A stretch of DNA of 64,000 nt from Pectobacterium aroidearum (GTDB lineage: Bacteria; Pseudomonadota; Gammaproteobacteria; Enterobacterales; Enterobacteriaceae): NCBI RefSeq assembly GCF_015689195.1, contig NZ_CP065044.1, forward strand, positions 372,001 through 436,000, in the 5' to 3' direction. Both the position numbers and the translations under genes were made by a program. The notes beneath the pieces were generated by a model. The model ran no database searches. It was not told the DNA's origin and was given only the letters and a program-made list of their open reading frames with translations. Within the stretch, counting starts at the first letter, position 1, and each line of letters starts with the position of its first letter. Shown piece by piece: positions 12,120 through 22,112 of this stretch.

Positions 12120-12878
12120 GTGAAGCAGACACAACGGCATGACGCCATTATTGAACTGGTGCGTCGGCAGGGGTATGTCAGTACTGAAGAGCTGGTGGAT
12201 CATTTTGCGGTAAGCCCGCAGACCATCCGTCGCGATCTGAACGATCTGGCCGAACAGAATAAGATCCATCGCCACCACGGCGGCGCGGCCTTGCCGTCCA
12301 GTTCAGTGAACACGGCCTACCATGACCGTAAAATGATGTGGTCGGACGAAAAAGCGCGCATTGCCCGTCGGGTGGCGAGCCAGATTCCAGACGGCGCCAC
12401 CTTGTTTATCGATATCGGCACCACGCCTGAAGCGGTGGCCTATGCGCTGATGCAGCACAAGGATCTGCGCGTGGTCACCAATAACCTGAATGTGGCAACG
12501 CTGCTGACGGCAAAAGAGGATTTTCGTCTGATTTTGGCTGGTGGTGAAGTGCGTACTCGTGATGGCGGCATCATGGGTGAAGCGACGCTGGATTTTATCT
12601 CTCAGTTCCGCCTGGATTTCGGCATTTTGGGCATCAGCGGTATTGACATGGATGGGTCATTACTGGAGTTTGATTACCATGAAGTGCGCACAAAACGGGC
12701 GATTATTGAAAATTCTCGCTGCGTCATGCTGGTGACGGATCATTCCAAGTTTGGCCGTAATGCGATGGTGAATTTGGGCAACATGGATTTGATCGACTAT
12801 CTTTTTACCGATCAGTCACCACCGCCCAGCGTACTGAAAATCATTGAACAACATAAGGTACAGTTGGAGTTGTGTTGA
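12120..12878 (+). CDS. glpR: Glycerol-3-phosphate regulon repressor
   Basis: 252-residue DeoR-family repressor, the same length as E. coli GlpR. An N-terminal winged HTH (EELVDHFAVSPQTIRRDLNDLAE) is followed by a sugar-phosphate sensor domain (ISGIDMDGSLLEFDYHEV). The GTG start follows AGGGGAT. It releases its operators on binding glycerol-3-phosphate; a matching operator is seen upstream of glpD. The stop is only 42 bases before malP, with no room for malT. Confidence 0.95.
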   Translation: MKQTQRHDAIIELVRRQGYVSTEELVDHFAVSPQTIRRDLNDLAEQNKIHRHHGGAALPSSSVNTAYHDRKMMWSDEKARIARRVASQIPDGATLFIDIGTTPEAVAYALMQHKDLRVVTNNLNVATLLTAKEDFRLILAGGEVRTRDGGIMGEATLDFISQFRLDFGILGISGIDMDGSLLEFDYHEVRTKRAIIENSRCVMLVTDHSKFGRNAMVNLGNMDLIDYLFTDQSPPPSVLKIIEQHKVQLELC

Positions 12879-12920
12879 ACCCGATGTGCCTTTTCCATGA
12901 CGGATAACGGAGGAGGCACG

Positions 12921-15443
12921 ATGTCAGATTCTTCAAGAAAGCCGGATTCTGCAAAGCGATCAGGCTCGTCAACACGTTCAGCGGCGGCAAAAAAGCCAGA
13001 GGCTTTTACGCAGCCCGTTTCCTCCGCTTATCCCCCCATCGCTTTTGATACCGCAGAATTTACCGCCGCGCTGCTTCGTCAGCAGCGGCTTGCTGGCGTC
13101 ACCTCGCTTAATGCGATGACGCCAGTGCAGTGCTGGCGCGCCGTCAGTCTGGCGCTGTCTGAACAATTGCTGATGCATACTGCATCGCCCACGTCTTCCT
13201 CGACCAATACGCCGCAACGCCATGTGAACTACCTGTCGATGGAGTTTCTGCCTGGCCGCCTGACGGGCAACAACCTGCTTAATCTGGGATGGTATGACGC
13301 CGTTGCCGCCGCGCTGGCTGAGCAGGGGCTGAACCTGAGCGATATCCTTGAACAGGAAACCGATCCGGGTTTAGGCAACGGTGGATTAGGCCGACTGGCG
13401 TCCTGCTTTCTGGATTCGATGGCAACGGTGGGACAGCCCGCCACGGGGTACGGCCTCAACTATCAGTATGGTCTGTTCCGTCAGCACTTCGCGCAAGAAC
13501 AGCAGCAGGAAACGGCTGATGACTGGCAGCGCGACACCTATCCGTGGTTTGTGCCGCGCGCAGAGCTGGCGGTGGATGTCGGATTCGGCGGGCGTCTGCA
13601 ACCCCAGACGGACGGCACCTTGCGCTGGCTACCGGATACTGTTTTTAGAGGTGAGGCCTGTGACCTGCCGGTGATTGGCTATCACAACGGCGCTGCGCAG
13701 CCGCTGCGTCTGTGGCGCGCGACGCATCGTGCTCCGTTTGATTTGACGTTGTTCAACGAAGGGCATTATCTGCGCGCGGCACAGACGGGGATTTCCGCCG
13801 CCAGCCTGACCAGCGTGCTGTATCCGAATGACAATCATGCGGCGGGCAAACGTCTGCGTCTGATGCAGCAGTATTTCCACTGCGCCTGTTCGGTGGCCGA
13901 CATTCTGCGTCGGCATCTTAAGGCGGGGCGCGCGCTGTCCACGTTGCCGGATTATGAAGTCATCCAGCTTAACGATACCCACCCGACGCTAGCGATCCCC
14001 GAATTGATGCGTCTGCTGCTGGATGAGCATCAGATACCGTGGGATGAAGCCTGGTCGATAACCGGACGTACCTTTGCCTATACCAACCATACGCTGATGC
14101 CGGAAGCGCTTGAGCGCTGGGACGAACGGCTGTTTGGTCGCCTGCTCCCTCGCCACCTGTCTATCATCCGGCAAATTGATACGCAGTTTAAGGCGCTGGT
14201 TGAGGACAAGTGGCCCGGCGATCGGCAGGTGTGGGCGAAGCTCGCCATCCGCCACCAGCGTCAGATTCGTATGGCAAACCTTTGCGTCGTCAGCTGCTTT
14301 GCGGTTAACGGCGTGGCGGCACTGCACTCGGAGCTGGTGGTGAAAGATCTGTTTCCTGAATATCACCAGCTGTGGCCGACCAAATTCCATAACGTCACCA
14401 ACGGGATTACCCCACGCCGCTGGCTGAAGCAGTGTAACCCGGCGTTGTCCGCGCTTATCGACGACACACTGCACACGCCGTGGGTAAATGATTTGCCCGC
14501 GCTGCGCGGGCTGGAGCCCTATGCTGACGATGCTGGTTTTCGTGAGCGTTATCGACAAATCAAAGCTGATAATAAAACGCAACTGGTGACCTACCTGCGC
14601 CAGCAGTACGACATCGTGATCGATCCGCAGGCGCTGTTTGATGTGCAAATCAAGCGATTGCATGAGTACAAACGCCAACATTTGAATCTGCTGCATATTC
14701 TCGCGCTATATCGTCAATTGCGTGACAATCCGCATCTGGATATAGTGCCGCACGTCTTTTTGTTCGGTGCCAAAGCGGCGCCGGGCTATGTATTAGCGAA
14801 AAACATCATTTATGCCATTAACCGGGTTGCTGCGGTCATTAATCAGGATCGCCGTGTTAACGATCGCCTGAAGGTCGTCTTCCCGTCGGACTACCGTGTA
14901 TCGCTGGCTGAACGGATGATTCCTGCCGCAGATGTGTCTGAGCAGATTTCAACGGCAGGTAAAGAGGCGTCCGGTACGGGCAATATGAAGCTGGCGCTGA
15001 ACGGTGCGCTGACCGTCGGCACGCTGGACGGGGCGAATGTGGAAATGGCGCAGCAGGTGGGTGAAGACAATCTGTTCATTTTTGGTCACACCGTCGAACA
15101 GGTAAAAGCGCTACAGACGCAGGGCTATGAGCCGTCTGACTACCTTGCCGTGACGCCGCTGCTGCGTGAAGTGCTGAACGAGCTAGCGAGTGGCGCGTTC
15201 AGTCAGGGGGATAAAAACGCGTTTGCCCCGCTGTTGGATAGCCTGCTGAAGCTGGGCGATCCCTATATGTTAATGGCCGATTTTGCACCGTATTGCGAGG
15301 TGCAGCAGCGTGTTGATGCGCTTTACCGTGAGCCGGATGAATGGACGCGCCGTTGCGTGCTGAATACCGCCAGAATGGGGATGTTCAGTTCGGACAGGGC
15401 GATTCATGATTACCAGACGCGCATTTGGCAGGCGCATCGTTAG
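12921..15443 (+). CDS. malP: Maltodextrin phosphorylase
   Basis: 840-residue GT35 phosphorylase that shortens maltodextrins to glucose-1-phosphate. The start is the ATG 4 bases behind GGAGGAGG ([12 protein letters not shown]); an ATG at 12897 without a good ribosome binding site is rejected. The PLP motif [17 protein letters not shown] is conserved. MalP-like rather than GlgP-like features include [10 protein letters not shown] and [12 protein letters not shown]. It is about 43 residues longer than E. coli MalP (797) because of a low-complexity Ser/Lys/Ala-rich N-terminal tail (about residues 1-40). It probably shares transcripts with glpEGR. Confidence 0.94.
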   Translation: MSDSSRKPDSAKRSGSSTRSAAAKKPEAFTQPVSSAYPPIAFDTAEFTAALLRQQRLAGVTSLNAMTPVQCWRAVSLALSEQLLMHTASPTSSSTNTPQRHVNYLSMEFLPGRLTGNNLLNLGWYDAVAAALAEQGLNLSDILEQETDPGLGNGGLGRLASCFLDSMATVGQPATGYGLNYQYGLFRQHFAQEQQQETADDWQRDTYPWFVPRAELAVDVGFGGRLQPQTDGTLRWLPDTVFRGEACDLPVIGYHNGAAQPLRLWRATHRAPFDLTLFNEGHYLRAAQTGISAASLTSVLYPNDNHAAGKRLRLMQQYFHCACSVADILRRHLKAGRALSTLPDYEVIQLNDTHPTLAIPELMRLLLDEHQIPWDEAWSITGRTFAYTNHTLMPEALERWDERLFGRLLPRHLSIIRQIDTQFKALVEDKWPGDRQVWAKLAIRHQRQIRMANLCVVSCFAVNGVAALHSELVVKDLFPEYHQLWPTKFHNVTNGITPRRWLKQCNPALSALIDDTLHTPWVNDLPALRGLEPYADDAGFRERYRQIKADNKTQLVTYLRQQYDIVIDPQALFDVQIKRLHEYKRQHLNLLHILALYRQLRDNPHLDIVPHVFLFGAKAAPGYVLAKNIIYAINRVAAVINQDRRVNDRLKVVFPSDYRVSLAERMIPAADVSEQISTAGKEASGTGNMKLALNGALTVGTLDGANVEMAQQVGEDNLFIFGHTVEQVKALQTQGYEPSDYLAVTPLLREVLNELASGAFSQGDKNAFAPLLDSLLKLGDPYMLMADFAPYCEVQQRVDALYREPDEWTRRCVLNTARMGMFSSDRAIHDYQTRIWQAHR

Positions 15444-15455
15444 GAAAAGGAGAGG

Positions 15456-17540
15456 GTGTTCAAGGTGGATAAACTGGCAAGCCAGCAGCCAGGCATCGCG
15501 GAAAGCTATACCGATGCCTATGGCAAAGAGCACATTGTTGCGGCCGCAATCAGAAACCAGATTCAGGCAATGATGGACGTTTCTGACAGCGGCAATGCGC
15601 CCTTGCCGCCTGTTCGTGTTTTTTTGCAGGGCCGGGACGCGGTCATTGAGCTTGCTGGTCACGGTGAATTCCTTTGGACGCTAATGTATGAAAACGGCGG
15701 TCAAATTCAGGGGCAGATCACGGGCGGCTCTACGTTGGCTCTGCCGGGCGTGCTGCCGCTGGGTTACCACTATCTGACGTTGACGCAGGCCGACCAGCGC
15801 TGGAGTTGCCGGATTATTGTTGCGCCGCACCGCTGCTACGAACCCGAAGCCTTACAGCAGGGAAAACGCTGGTGGGGCGTTACCGTCCAGCTTTACACCT
15901 TGCGCTCGCAGAACAACTGGGGCGTCGGGGATTTTGGCGACCTGCGCCATCTGGTGGAACAGATTGCCCGGCGCGGCGGTGCCTTTGTGGGGCTGAACCC
16001 GCTGCATTCGCTGTATCCCGCGCTGCCAGAGGCCGCAAGCCCTTACAGTCCTTCCTCCCGACACTGGCTGAACATTATTTATATCGATGTGAATCGCATC
16101 GATGATTTTCAGCAGAGTGAGGAGGCGCAAGCATGGTGGCTCCGTGAGGATACCCAAAGTGCGGTGACGGCGTTACGGGCAGGTCGCTGGGTCGATTATG
16201 AACCGGTGACGGCGCTTAAGCTGACCGCTTTACGGTTGGCTTTCCGCTACTTTACGACACGCAGCACGCTGGACCCGCGTATTAGCGCCTTTCGCCAGTT
16301 TGTCGTCAGCGGCGGGCAGAGCCTGCAACTTCAGGCGACGTTTGATGCGTTGCAGGCCTACCTGAAAAAGCAGGGCGAGAACTACGCGGACTGGCACCAA
16401 TGGCCAGCCCGTTACCATGATGTGCACAGTGAAACCGTGAAGTCATTCCGCCGTGAACACAGCGATGAGATTACGTTTTACAGCTGGCTGCAATGGGTGG
16501 CGCATGAGCAACTTGCAGAGTGTTACGCGCACAGTAAACAGCTTGGCCTGCCGCTCGGTCTGTATCGCGATTTAGCCGTTGGGGTCGCACAGGGCGGCGC
16601 GGAAACCTGGGATGAACGGCAGCTCTATTGCCTTGATGCCTCTATCGGTGCACCGCCGGATCCGCTTGGACCACAGGGACAAGACTGGCAGCTCGCGCCG
16701 ATGAACCCCACCATGATGCAGCTGCGCGGCTATCAGCCGTTTATCGACGTACTGCGCAGTAACATGGCGCACTGTGGTGCGCTGCGTATCGATCACGTGA
16801 TGGCGCTCTTGCGCCTGTGGTGGATCCCCAAGGCGGAGACAGCAGGCAACGGGGCTTACGTGCATTATCCGGTTGATGATTTGCTGGCGGTGCTGGCGCT
16901 GGAAAGTCAGCGCCATCGCTGCCTGATTATCGGCGAGGATTTAGGCACGGTGCCGCCGGAAATTGTCAGCAAGCTGCATGACTACGGTATCTATTCTTAC
17001 AAGGTGCTGTTCTTTGAAAAAGATGAGGAGAACCATTTCCGCGCACCGGAAGATTACCCACGTCAGGCGATGACAACGATCACCACGCACGATCTCCCGA
17101 CGCTGCGCGGCTACTGGCAAACCGTGGATTTATCGCTGGGACGGGAATTGGGGCTGTACCCGACGGAAACGCTATTGCAAGAGCAGATGCAGCAGCGTGA
17201 GAAAGCGAAACAGGGGCTGCTCAATGCGTTGCATGAATTCGGGCTATTGCCGCAGCGGGTTGGTCGCAACTCGGCGCTGACGACGATGGGCGCACCGCTG
17301 AGTCGTGGCGTTCATCGCTATGTCGCTGATAGCGCCAGCGCGCTGGTGGGGTTCCAACTGGAAGACTGGCTGGATATGGCGACACCGGTCAATGTGCCGG
17401 GTACCAATCGTGAATACCCCAACTGGCGGCGCAAACTTACGCGCCCGCTGGAGTCGATCTTCGCTGACCGCTGCCTTGAACGGCTGGTTCGGGATATGGA
17501 TTTGCGCCGTGGCGCACCAATGAAAACGCAGAAAGCCTAA
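15456..17540 (+). CDS. malQ: 4-alpha-glucanotransferase (amylomaltase)
   Basis: 694-residue GH77 enzyme that transfers glucan segments between maltodextrins, working with MalP. Catalytic motifs are ALRIDHVMALLRLWWIP (nucleophile Asp), LIIGEDLGTVP (acid/base Glu) and TITTHDLPTLRGYW (Asp). The start is ambiguous: GTG 15456 is very close to the AAGGAGA ribosome binding site, so the in-frame GTG at 15465 (VDKLASQQ) may be the true start. It lies 12 bases behind malP, so the two are one operon. An inverted repeat at 17558 probably ends transcription. Confidence 0.95.
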   Translation: MFKVDKLASQQPGIAESYTDAYGKEHIVAAAIRNQIQAMMDVSDSGNAPLPPVRVFLQGRDAVIELAGHGEFLWTLMYENGGQIQGQITGGSTLALPGVLPLGYHYLTLTQADQRWSCRIIVAPHRCYEPEALQQGKRWWGVTVQLYTLRSQNNWGVGDFGDLRHLVEQIARRGGAFVGLNPLHSLYPALPEAASPYSPSSRHWLNIIYIDVNRIDDFQQSEEAQAWWLREDTQSAVTALRAGRWVDYEPVTALKLTALRLAFRYFTTRSTLDPRISAFRQFVVSGGQSLQLQATFDALQAYLKKQGENYADWHQWPARYHDVHSETVKSFRREHSDEITFYSWLQWVAHEQLAECYAHSKQLGLPLGLYRDLAVGVAQGGAETWDERQLYCLDASIGAPPDPLGPQGQDWQLAPMNPTMMQLRGYQPFIDVLRSNMAHCGALRIDHVMALLRLWWIPKAETAGNGAYVHYPVDDLLAVLALESQRHRCLIIGEDLGTVPPEIVSKLHDYGIYSYKVLFFEKDEENHFRAPEDYPRQAMTTITTHDLPTLRGYWQTVDLSLGRELGLYPTETLLQEQMQQREKAKQGLLNALHEFGLLPQRVGRNSALTTMGAPLSRGVHRYVADSASALVGFQLEDWLDMATPVNVPGTNREYPNWRRKLTRPLESIFADRCLERLVRDMDLRRGAPMKTQKA

Positions 17541-17557
17541 ATAACGGAATGACAATG

Positions 17558-17583
17558 ATTCCTCCCCTGAGTTGGGGAGGAAT
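17558..17583. terminator. Inverted repeat between malQ and nfuA
   Basis: Perfect ten-base stem ATTCCTCCCC / GGGGAGGAAT with a six-base loop, placed between two convergent genes. The T tract is poor on both strands, so it may be a weak or Rho-assisted terminator. Confidence 0.6.
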
Positions 17584-17609
17584 AAGAAATAAATCAGCAG
17601 GAGAGGGGA

Positions 17610-18185
17610 TTAATAGTAGGAGTGTTCGCCGCGCTGGTGCTCGGTGAGATCTCTCACGCCTTTCAGCTCAGGGAATTTTTCCAGCAGCTCTTTCTCGATC
17701 CCTTCTTTCAGCGTGTAGTCGACCATCGAACAGCCGTTACAGCCACCGCCAAATTGCAGAATCGCCATGCCGTCATCGGTAATTTCCATCAGCGTTACGC
17801 GGCCGCCGTGGCCAGCCAGCTGTGGGTTGATCTGCGATTGCAGCACATACTCAACGCGTTCCATCAGCGGGGCGCTGTCGTCCACTTTACGCATTTTGGC
17901 GTTTGGCGCTTTCAGCGTGAGCTGAGAACCTAATTGGTCGGTTACGAAGTCGATTTCAGCGTCTTCCAGATAAGGTGCGCTGAGTTCGTCTACGTAAGCG
18001 GAAATCTTTTCAAACTTCAGTACGGTATCGCTCGCTTCTACGGCATCCGGCGGACAATACGAGACACCGCACTCGGCGTTTGGCGTACCTGGATTGATAA
18101 CAAATACGCGAATCTGTGTGCCTTCTTCCTGTTTTGCCAACAGTTTCAGGAAATGCTCCTGAGCAGCATCGGTAATACGGATCAT
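17610..18185 (-). CDS. nfuA: Fe/S biogenesis protein NfuA
   Basis: 191 residues, the E. coli length, starting [12 protein letters not shown]. An N-terminal degenerate A-type carrier domain (about 1-95) is fused to a C-terminal Nfu domain with the cluster-binding CNGC (Cys149, Cys152). It carries and delivers [4Fe-4S] clusters under iron starvation or oxidative stress. The frame extends 9 codons upstream, but alignment supports the internal ATG at 18185. gntX lies upstream on the same strand with a 60-base gap. Confidence 0.96.
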   Translation of the reverse strand: MIRITDAAQEHFLKLLAKQEEGTQIRVFVINPGTPNAECGVSYCPPDAVEASDTVLKFEKISAYVDELSAPYLEDAEIDFVTDQLGSQLTLKAPNAKMRKVDDSAPLMERVEYVLQSQINPQLAGHGGRVTLMEITDDGMAILQFGGGCNGCSMVDYTLKEGIEKELLEKFPELKGVRDLTEHQRGEHSYY

Positions 18186-18245
18186 AATAGTAAGCTCGAT
18201 AGTTGACTGCACTTATCGGTTATAATACGCCCATCCTCCCCCTGA

Positions 18246-18947
18246 CTACAAGGTTCGGCACAAACACCAGACCTGAACGCCCGCAGCCCCCTGAGCCAAC
18301 AGCAGCCTGCTGATTTCAGAGGCGGTGCTGCCCGTCGTGACCACATCATCCAGCAAAACCACCTGCTGCCCGGACAGCGAAACATCACAGGAAAATGCGC
18401 CCCGCAGGTTGCGCCGCCGCGCGCTGGCGCTGAGCGTTTGCTGTAGCGGCGTGCGACGGGTTCGCAGCAATTCGCGGGGATTGTAAGCACAGTTCAGCCA
18501 GCGGGCGAGAGGACGGGCAAGCAGCTCTGTCTGGTTGAAGCCACGACGCCATTGGCGGTTCCGGTGCAGGGGCACAGTGAACAGGCGATCGGGGCGGAGC
18601 AGGGGAACCTGTCCGGTGAGTTTTCTTTCGCGATAGGCCATCTGCCAGCGCAGTAACAGCTGTCGGGCGAGTACAACTGCCAGCTCGGTTTTACCGTGAA
18701 ATTTAAACTGTTTCAGCAGCGTGTTAAGCGGCGGGGCGTAGTCGCTGATAAAGGTCATCGATTGCCAAGGCGGCGGGTTTTGCAGGCAGCGCCCGCACTG
18801 ACGCGTTGTGTCGCCAGAAGGTAAACCACAGCGTGGGCAGCAGGCAGGTAAACGCGGCAAATGGCGCTGGCAGTATGAGCATATCCCCTGCTGGCCGTGA
18901 TGAAGCGGTAATAAGCATAGCCAGCAGCGTGCGGAGATGGTTAACAT
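18246..18947 (-). CDS. gntX: ComF-family protein GntX (DNA utilisation)
   Basis: 233 residues. The N-terminus is rich in paired cysteines (CWLC, CSYC, CCPRC, CGRC) that probably bind zinc. The C-terminal half is a phosphoribosyltransferase-like domain with VVLLDDVVTTGST, the PRPP-binding loop. The E. coli homologue (YhgH/GntX) is needed for use of DNA as a nutrient; biochemistry is not settled. Divergent from bioH with about 100 bases between, as in E. coli. Confidence 0.88.
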   Translation of the reverse strand: MLTISARCWLCLLPLHHGQQGICSYCQRHLPRLPACCPRCGLPSGDTTRQCGRCLQNPPPWQSMTFISDYAPPLNTLLKQFKFHGKTELAVVLARQLLLRWQMAYRERKLTGQVPLLRPDRLFTVPLHRNRQWRRGFNQTELLARPLARWLNCAYNPRELLRTRRTPLQQTLSASARRRNLRGAFSCDVSLSGQQVVLLDDVVTTGSTASEISRLLLAQGAAGVQVWCLCRTL

Positions 18948-19046
18948 TGTTTTCCTTAACGATCGTTTTCCCTAAATACGGGTTTTTCCCTGAAATATTT
19001 TCCCCCACGCAAAGGTGAAGGGGTTCCTGAAGAAGGAAGATAACGG

Positions 19047-19826
19047 ATGGCAGCGTTGTATTGGCAGACCGAAGGCGCAGGAAACACAGATCTTGTGTTA
19101 CTGCACGGGTGGGGATTGAATGCGCAGGTATGGCAAAGCATTATTGCGCGACTCGCCCCGCATTTTCGTCTGCATGTAGTCGATCTGCCGGGCTATGGCA
19201 GAAGTCAGGGATTTGGGGCGATGTCGCTGAGTGACATGGCGAACATCGTGCTGGCGCAGGCACCGGAACGTGCCATCTGGCTAGGGTGGTCGTTGGGTGG
19301 ACTGGTTGCCAGCCAGATGGCGTTGAGCGCACCTGAGCGGGTAGACAAGCTGATTACCGTGGCGTCATCCCCTTGTTTCAGCGCGCAGGACGGCTGGCCG
19401 GGCATCAAGCCGGACGTCTTGCAGGGGTTTCAGCAGCAGCTCAGTGAAGATTTCCAGCGTACGGTTGAGCGGTTTCTGGCGCTGCAAACGCTGGGAACGG
19501 AGAGCGCACGGCAGGATGCCCGACTATTAAAAAGCGTGGTGCTGGAACAGCCAATGCCATCAGTCGAGGTACTAAACGGCGGGCTGGACATCTTGCAGGA
19601 AGCCGATTTACGCCAGCCGTTAGCCGACCTGGCCGTACCGTTCCTGCGGCTCTATGGTGCCTTAGACGGACTGGTGCCGCGTAAGGTGGCCGGATTACTG
19701 GATGAACAGTGGCTGAACTCGACCTCGGTGGTGATACCAAAAGCCGCGCATGCGCCGTTTATCTCGCATCCTGATGCGTTTACCGAGGCTGTTATGGCAT
19801 TTTCACAACGGACGATATCCGCCTGA
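19047..19826 (+). CDS. bioH: Pimeloyl-ACP methyl ester carboxylesterase
   Basis: 259-residue alpha/beta hydrolase. It demethylates pimeloyl-ACP methyl ester, closing the BioC/BioH route to the biotin precursor. The catalytic triad is visible at the positions reported for E. coli BioH: Ser82 in GWSLGG, Asp207 in GALDGLV and His235 in KAAHAPF. Length is close to the family (256). Last gene of the conserved backbone before the accessory region. Confidence 0.95.
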   Translation: MAALYWQTEGAGNTDLVLLHGWGLNAQVWQSIIARLAPHFRLHVVDLPGYGRSQGFGAMSLSDMANIVLAQAPERAIWLGWSLGGLVASQMALSAPERVDKLITVASSPCFSAQDGWPGIKPDVLQGFQQQLSEDFQRTVERFLALQTLGTESARQDARLLKSVVLEQPMPSVEVLNGGLDILQEADLRQPLADLAVPFLRLYGALDGLVPRKVAGLLDEQWLNSTSVVIPKAAHAPFISHPDAFTEAVMAFSQRTISA

Positions 19827-19886
19827 CGAAGGCTTCAGGGAAGAAAATAGGCGGGACGGTGGGTTATTCAATGCCTTTGTTATATA

Positions 19887-19902
19887 ATGTTATACTTAAC
19901 AT
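19887..19902 (+). promoter_or_regulatory. Candidate FraR operator upstream of fraR
   Basis: ATGTTATACTTAACAT is a perfect inverted repeat (ATGTTA / TAACAT, 4-base spacer) 87 bases upstream of the regulator GTG. A related sequence sharing AATGTTATA, at 20869-20885, lies upstream of fraB. GntR/HutC-type regulators bind such short palindromes. Assignment is inferred from position and recurrence. Confidence 0.5.
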
Positions 19903-19989
19903 GCAGACAGGTTATGGATACGCACGCTATAACGTGCGTGTTGGATGGGCGTATAGCGTAATGCCTGATAAAAAAGGATAGTCAATATC

Positions 19990-20706
19990 GTGGCGAAACT
20001 GGATACCGGCAGTGCACTGCCCTTGTATAAGCAGTTAGAACAAAAGATCAAATCAGCGATTTTGGATGGTAAGTTTAAAGCCGGACAGAAAATCCCCACA
20101 GAACTGGAACTCAGTCAGAATTATCAGGTTAGCCGCATTACCGTTCGCAAGGCGTTGGAATCGTTAACGCGAGATCGTTTACTCACACGGATTTCTGGCA
20201 AAGGAACCTTCGTTTCGGCGGAAAAATTTCAACGTGATATGTCTGGAATTGTCAGCTTTTCCGAGCTTTGTCGTTCACAAGGGCGTCGACCAGGAGCCCG
20301 GACGATTAAATCCGTTATTGAAATGCCAACAACAGATGTTCGCGATGCGTTGGAACTGGCTGACGATGATCGAATTATCACGTTGGAGCGTATTCGCTAC
20401 GCCGATGATATTCCGGTATCACTGGAAATCGCCCGTTTTCCCGAGACGTTTTCCTTCCTGTTGACGGAAGAGCTTAATCAACAGTCGTTGTATCAAATCC
20501 TGAAGGAAAAATATGACATCTATTTTACTCGCTCAGCTAAGGTTATTGAGCTGGTATATGCGAGCTACGACGTTGCCCATTATCTGGCGATACCGACAGG
20601 GTATCCGCTAATCTCTATTACCAGTCGTATTATTGATAATCACGGTAAAGCTTCTTGTTCATCCACGCAGCTTATTGTGGGCGATAAAATCCGCTTCTTT
20701 GTCTAA
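19990..20706 (+). CDS. fraR: GntR/HutC-family regulator, probable FraR
   Basis: 238 residues. The N-terminal winged HTH ELELSQNYQVSRITVRKALE is typical of GntR, and the C-terminal UTRA effector domain spans about residues 90-238. The GTG start follows AAAAAGGATA. It precedes a deglycase, a PfkB kinase and a Dcu-type transporter, the gene set of the Salmonella fructose-asparagine (fra) locus, so a phosphorylated Amadori compound is its likely effector. Its own terminator follows. Confidence 0.78.
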   Translation: MAKLDTGSALPLYKQLEQKIKSAILDGKFKAGQKIPTELELSQNYQVSRITVRKALESLTRDRLLTRISGKGTFVSAEKFQRDMSGIVSFSELCRSQGRRPGARTIKSVIEMPTTDVRDALELADDDRIITLERIRYADDIPVSLEIARFPETFSFLLTEELNQQSLYQILKEKYDIYFTRSAKVIELVYASYDVAHYLAIPTGYPLISITSRIIDNHGKASCSSTQLIVGDKIRFFV

Positions 20707-20736
20707 CAGCCACACCAATAATCCCTCTTTGCTAAT

Positions 20737-20758
20737 AACCGCTTTCGGCGGTTTTTTT
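20737..20758 (+). terminator. Intrinsic terminator after fraR
   Basis: AACCGC / GCGGTT stem with a short loop followed by seven T residues. It separates fraR from fraB, so fraB must have its own promoter in the 200-base gap that follows. Confidence 0.88.
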
Positions 20759-20868
20759 GTCTCCATTCAGAAAACGGATTAACTCCCTGTCTCGCTAACG
20801 CGAGAAAAGTGATCTGCTCCATAGTTTTTTTGCATGTAGCGAACGATTTGTTGAATGATATGTATTGT

Positions 20869-20885
20869 AATGTTATATGTTAAAT
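20869..20885 (+). promoter_or_regulatory. Candidate FraR site upstream of fraB
   Basis: Contains AATGTTATAT followed by GTTAAAT. It repeats the core of the palindrome upstream of fraR (AATGTTATAC) in an AT-rich promoter-like stretch about 75 bases before the fraB start. Confidence 0.4.
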
Positions 20886-20955
20886 ATAGTTCATTTTAAT
20901 ACATTTTTTGACGTGTGAACTGAGTATCCAAGCACAAGCGCTATTGAGAGGAATC

Positions 20956-21930
20956 ATGAGCATAAAAGAGATCGTAACGGGTATTATTGCAGACAAGGCA
21001 GATGTTGGCGGGATTAAGCATGTTTACTATGCAGCCTGTGGTGGCTCCTATGCTGCGTTTTATCCAGTGAAAAGCTTTTTGGAAACTGAAAGCAAAGACA
21101 TTTCTGTCGGGATATACAACAGTAGTGAATTTGTCAATAACCCACCTGCCGCATTGGGTGAAAATGCGGTATTGATTGTTGCATCACATAAAGGCAATAC
21201 GCCAGAAACCATTAAAGCCGCAGAGCTGGCGCAGAGTCGAGGGGTTCCGGTTATTGGTTTAACGTGGCTTACTGATTCTCCGTTGGTAGCGTTTTGCGAT
21301 CACGTCGTGACTTATAGTTTTGGCGATGATAAAGATATTGCTGAAGAAAAAACCATCAAGTCATTGTTAACTGGCGTTGAAATTCTCAATCAGACGGAAG
21401 GCTATGCCCATTACGATAAGTTCCTGGATGCGGCAGGTAAGATCGACAAAATCGTTAAACAGGCTTGTGTTCATGTTGAAAAACGCGCACTGGCTTTTGC
21501 TGAAGAATATAAAAATGACCCTGTGATTTATACAATGGGTAGCGGTGCGAGCTATGGTTCCGCTTATCTGCAAAGCATTTGTATTTTCATGGAAATGCAA
21601 TGGATTCATTCTGCTTGTCTGCATAGCGGTGAGTTTTTCCATGGTCCATTTGAGATTACTGATGCCAACACGCCATTCTTTATTCAACTTTCTGAAGGGA
21701 AGACCAGAACATTGGATGAACGTGCGCTGACATTCCTTAAGAAATACGGCAAGCGTATTGAGGTGATTGATGCAAAAGAGTTAGGTATTTCTACTCTTGA
21801 TGTCTCCGTTGTCGATTATTTTAACCACTCTTTATTTAATAACGTCTATCCGGTTTACAATCGTGCATTGGCAGCGATTCGCCAACATCCGTTAACAACG
21901 CGCCGCTATATGTGGAAGGTTGATTACTGA
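20956..21930 (+). CDS. fraB: 6-phosphofructose-amino-acid deglycase (FraB/FrlB-type SIS protein)
   Basis: 324 residues with two SIS (sugar isomerase) domains. Start at MSIKEIVTGI, 3 bases behind GAGAGGA. It cleaves a phosphorylated Amadori compound to glucose-6-phosphate and the free amino acid. The sequence resembles FrlB over SGEFxHGPxEI and the C-terminal RRYxxxxxxY. Glu213 (FMEMQW) and His229 (FFHGPF) are spaced exactly like the catalytic pair I recall for Salmonella FraB (Glu214, His230), offset by one. With the Dcu-type transporter nearby, fructose-asparagine is a better guess than fructoselysine. Confidence 0.8.
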   Translation: MSIKEIVTGIIADKADVGGIKHVYYAACGGSYAAFYPVKSFLETESKDISVGIYNSSEFVNNPPAALGENAVLIVASHKGNTPETIKAAELAQSRGVPVIGLTWLTDSPLVAFCDHVVTYSFGDDKDIAEEKTIKSLLTGVEILNQTEGYAHYDKFLDAAGKIDKIVKQACVHVEKRALAFAEEYKNDPVIYTMGSGASYGSAYLQSICIFMEMQWIHSACLHSGEFFHGPFEITDANTPFFIQLSEGKTRTLDERALTFLKKYGKRIEVIDAKELGISTLDVSVVDYFNHSLFNNVYPVYNRALAAIRQHPLTTRRYMWKVDY

Positions 21931-22020
21931 TAAACGAACGATATTATTTTTATAAAGCGATACCCTGGATTATTCTAACGAAATTGATACGTGTGTAATT
22001 TGTTGTATGAAGGGGTATTT

Positions 22021-22042
22021 CAGCAAGGATGCTGTTTTTTTT
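22021..22042 (+). terminator. Short hairpin with T run between fraB and fraD
   Basis: A five-base stem CAGCA / TGCTG followed by eight T residues, about 90 bases after fraB. The stem is short, so it is more likely a partial terminator lowering fraD-fraA expression than a full stop. Confidence 0.45.
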
Positions 22043-22112
22043 CAGTGAGTCGTTATTATCTTAATAAAATGAGATATCGTTATTTACCCTGAGAAAGACG
22101 GCGGGAAAATAA

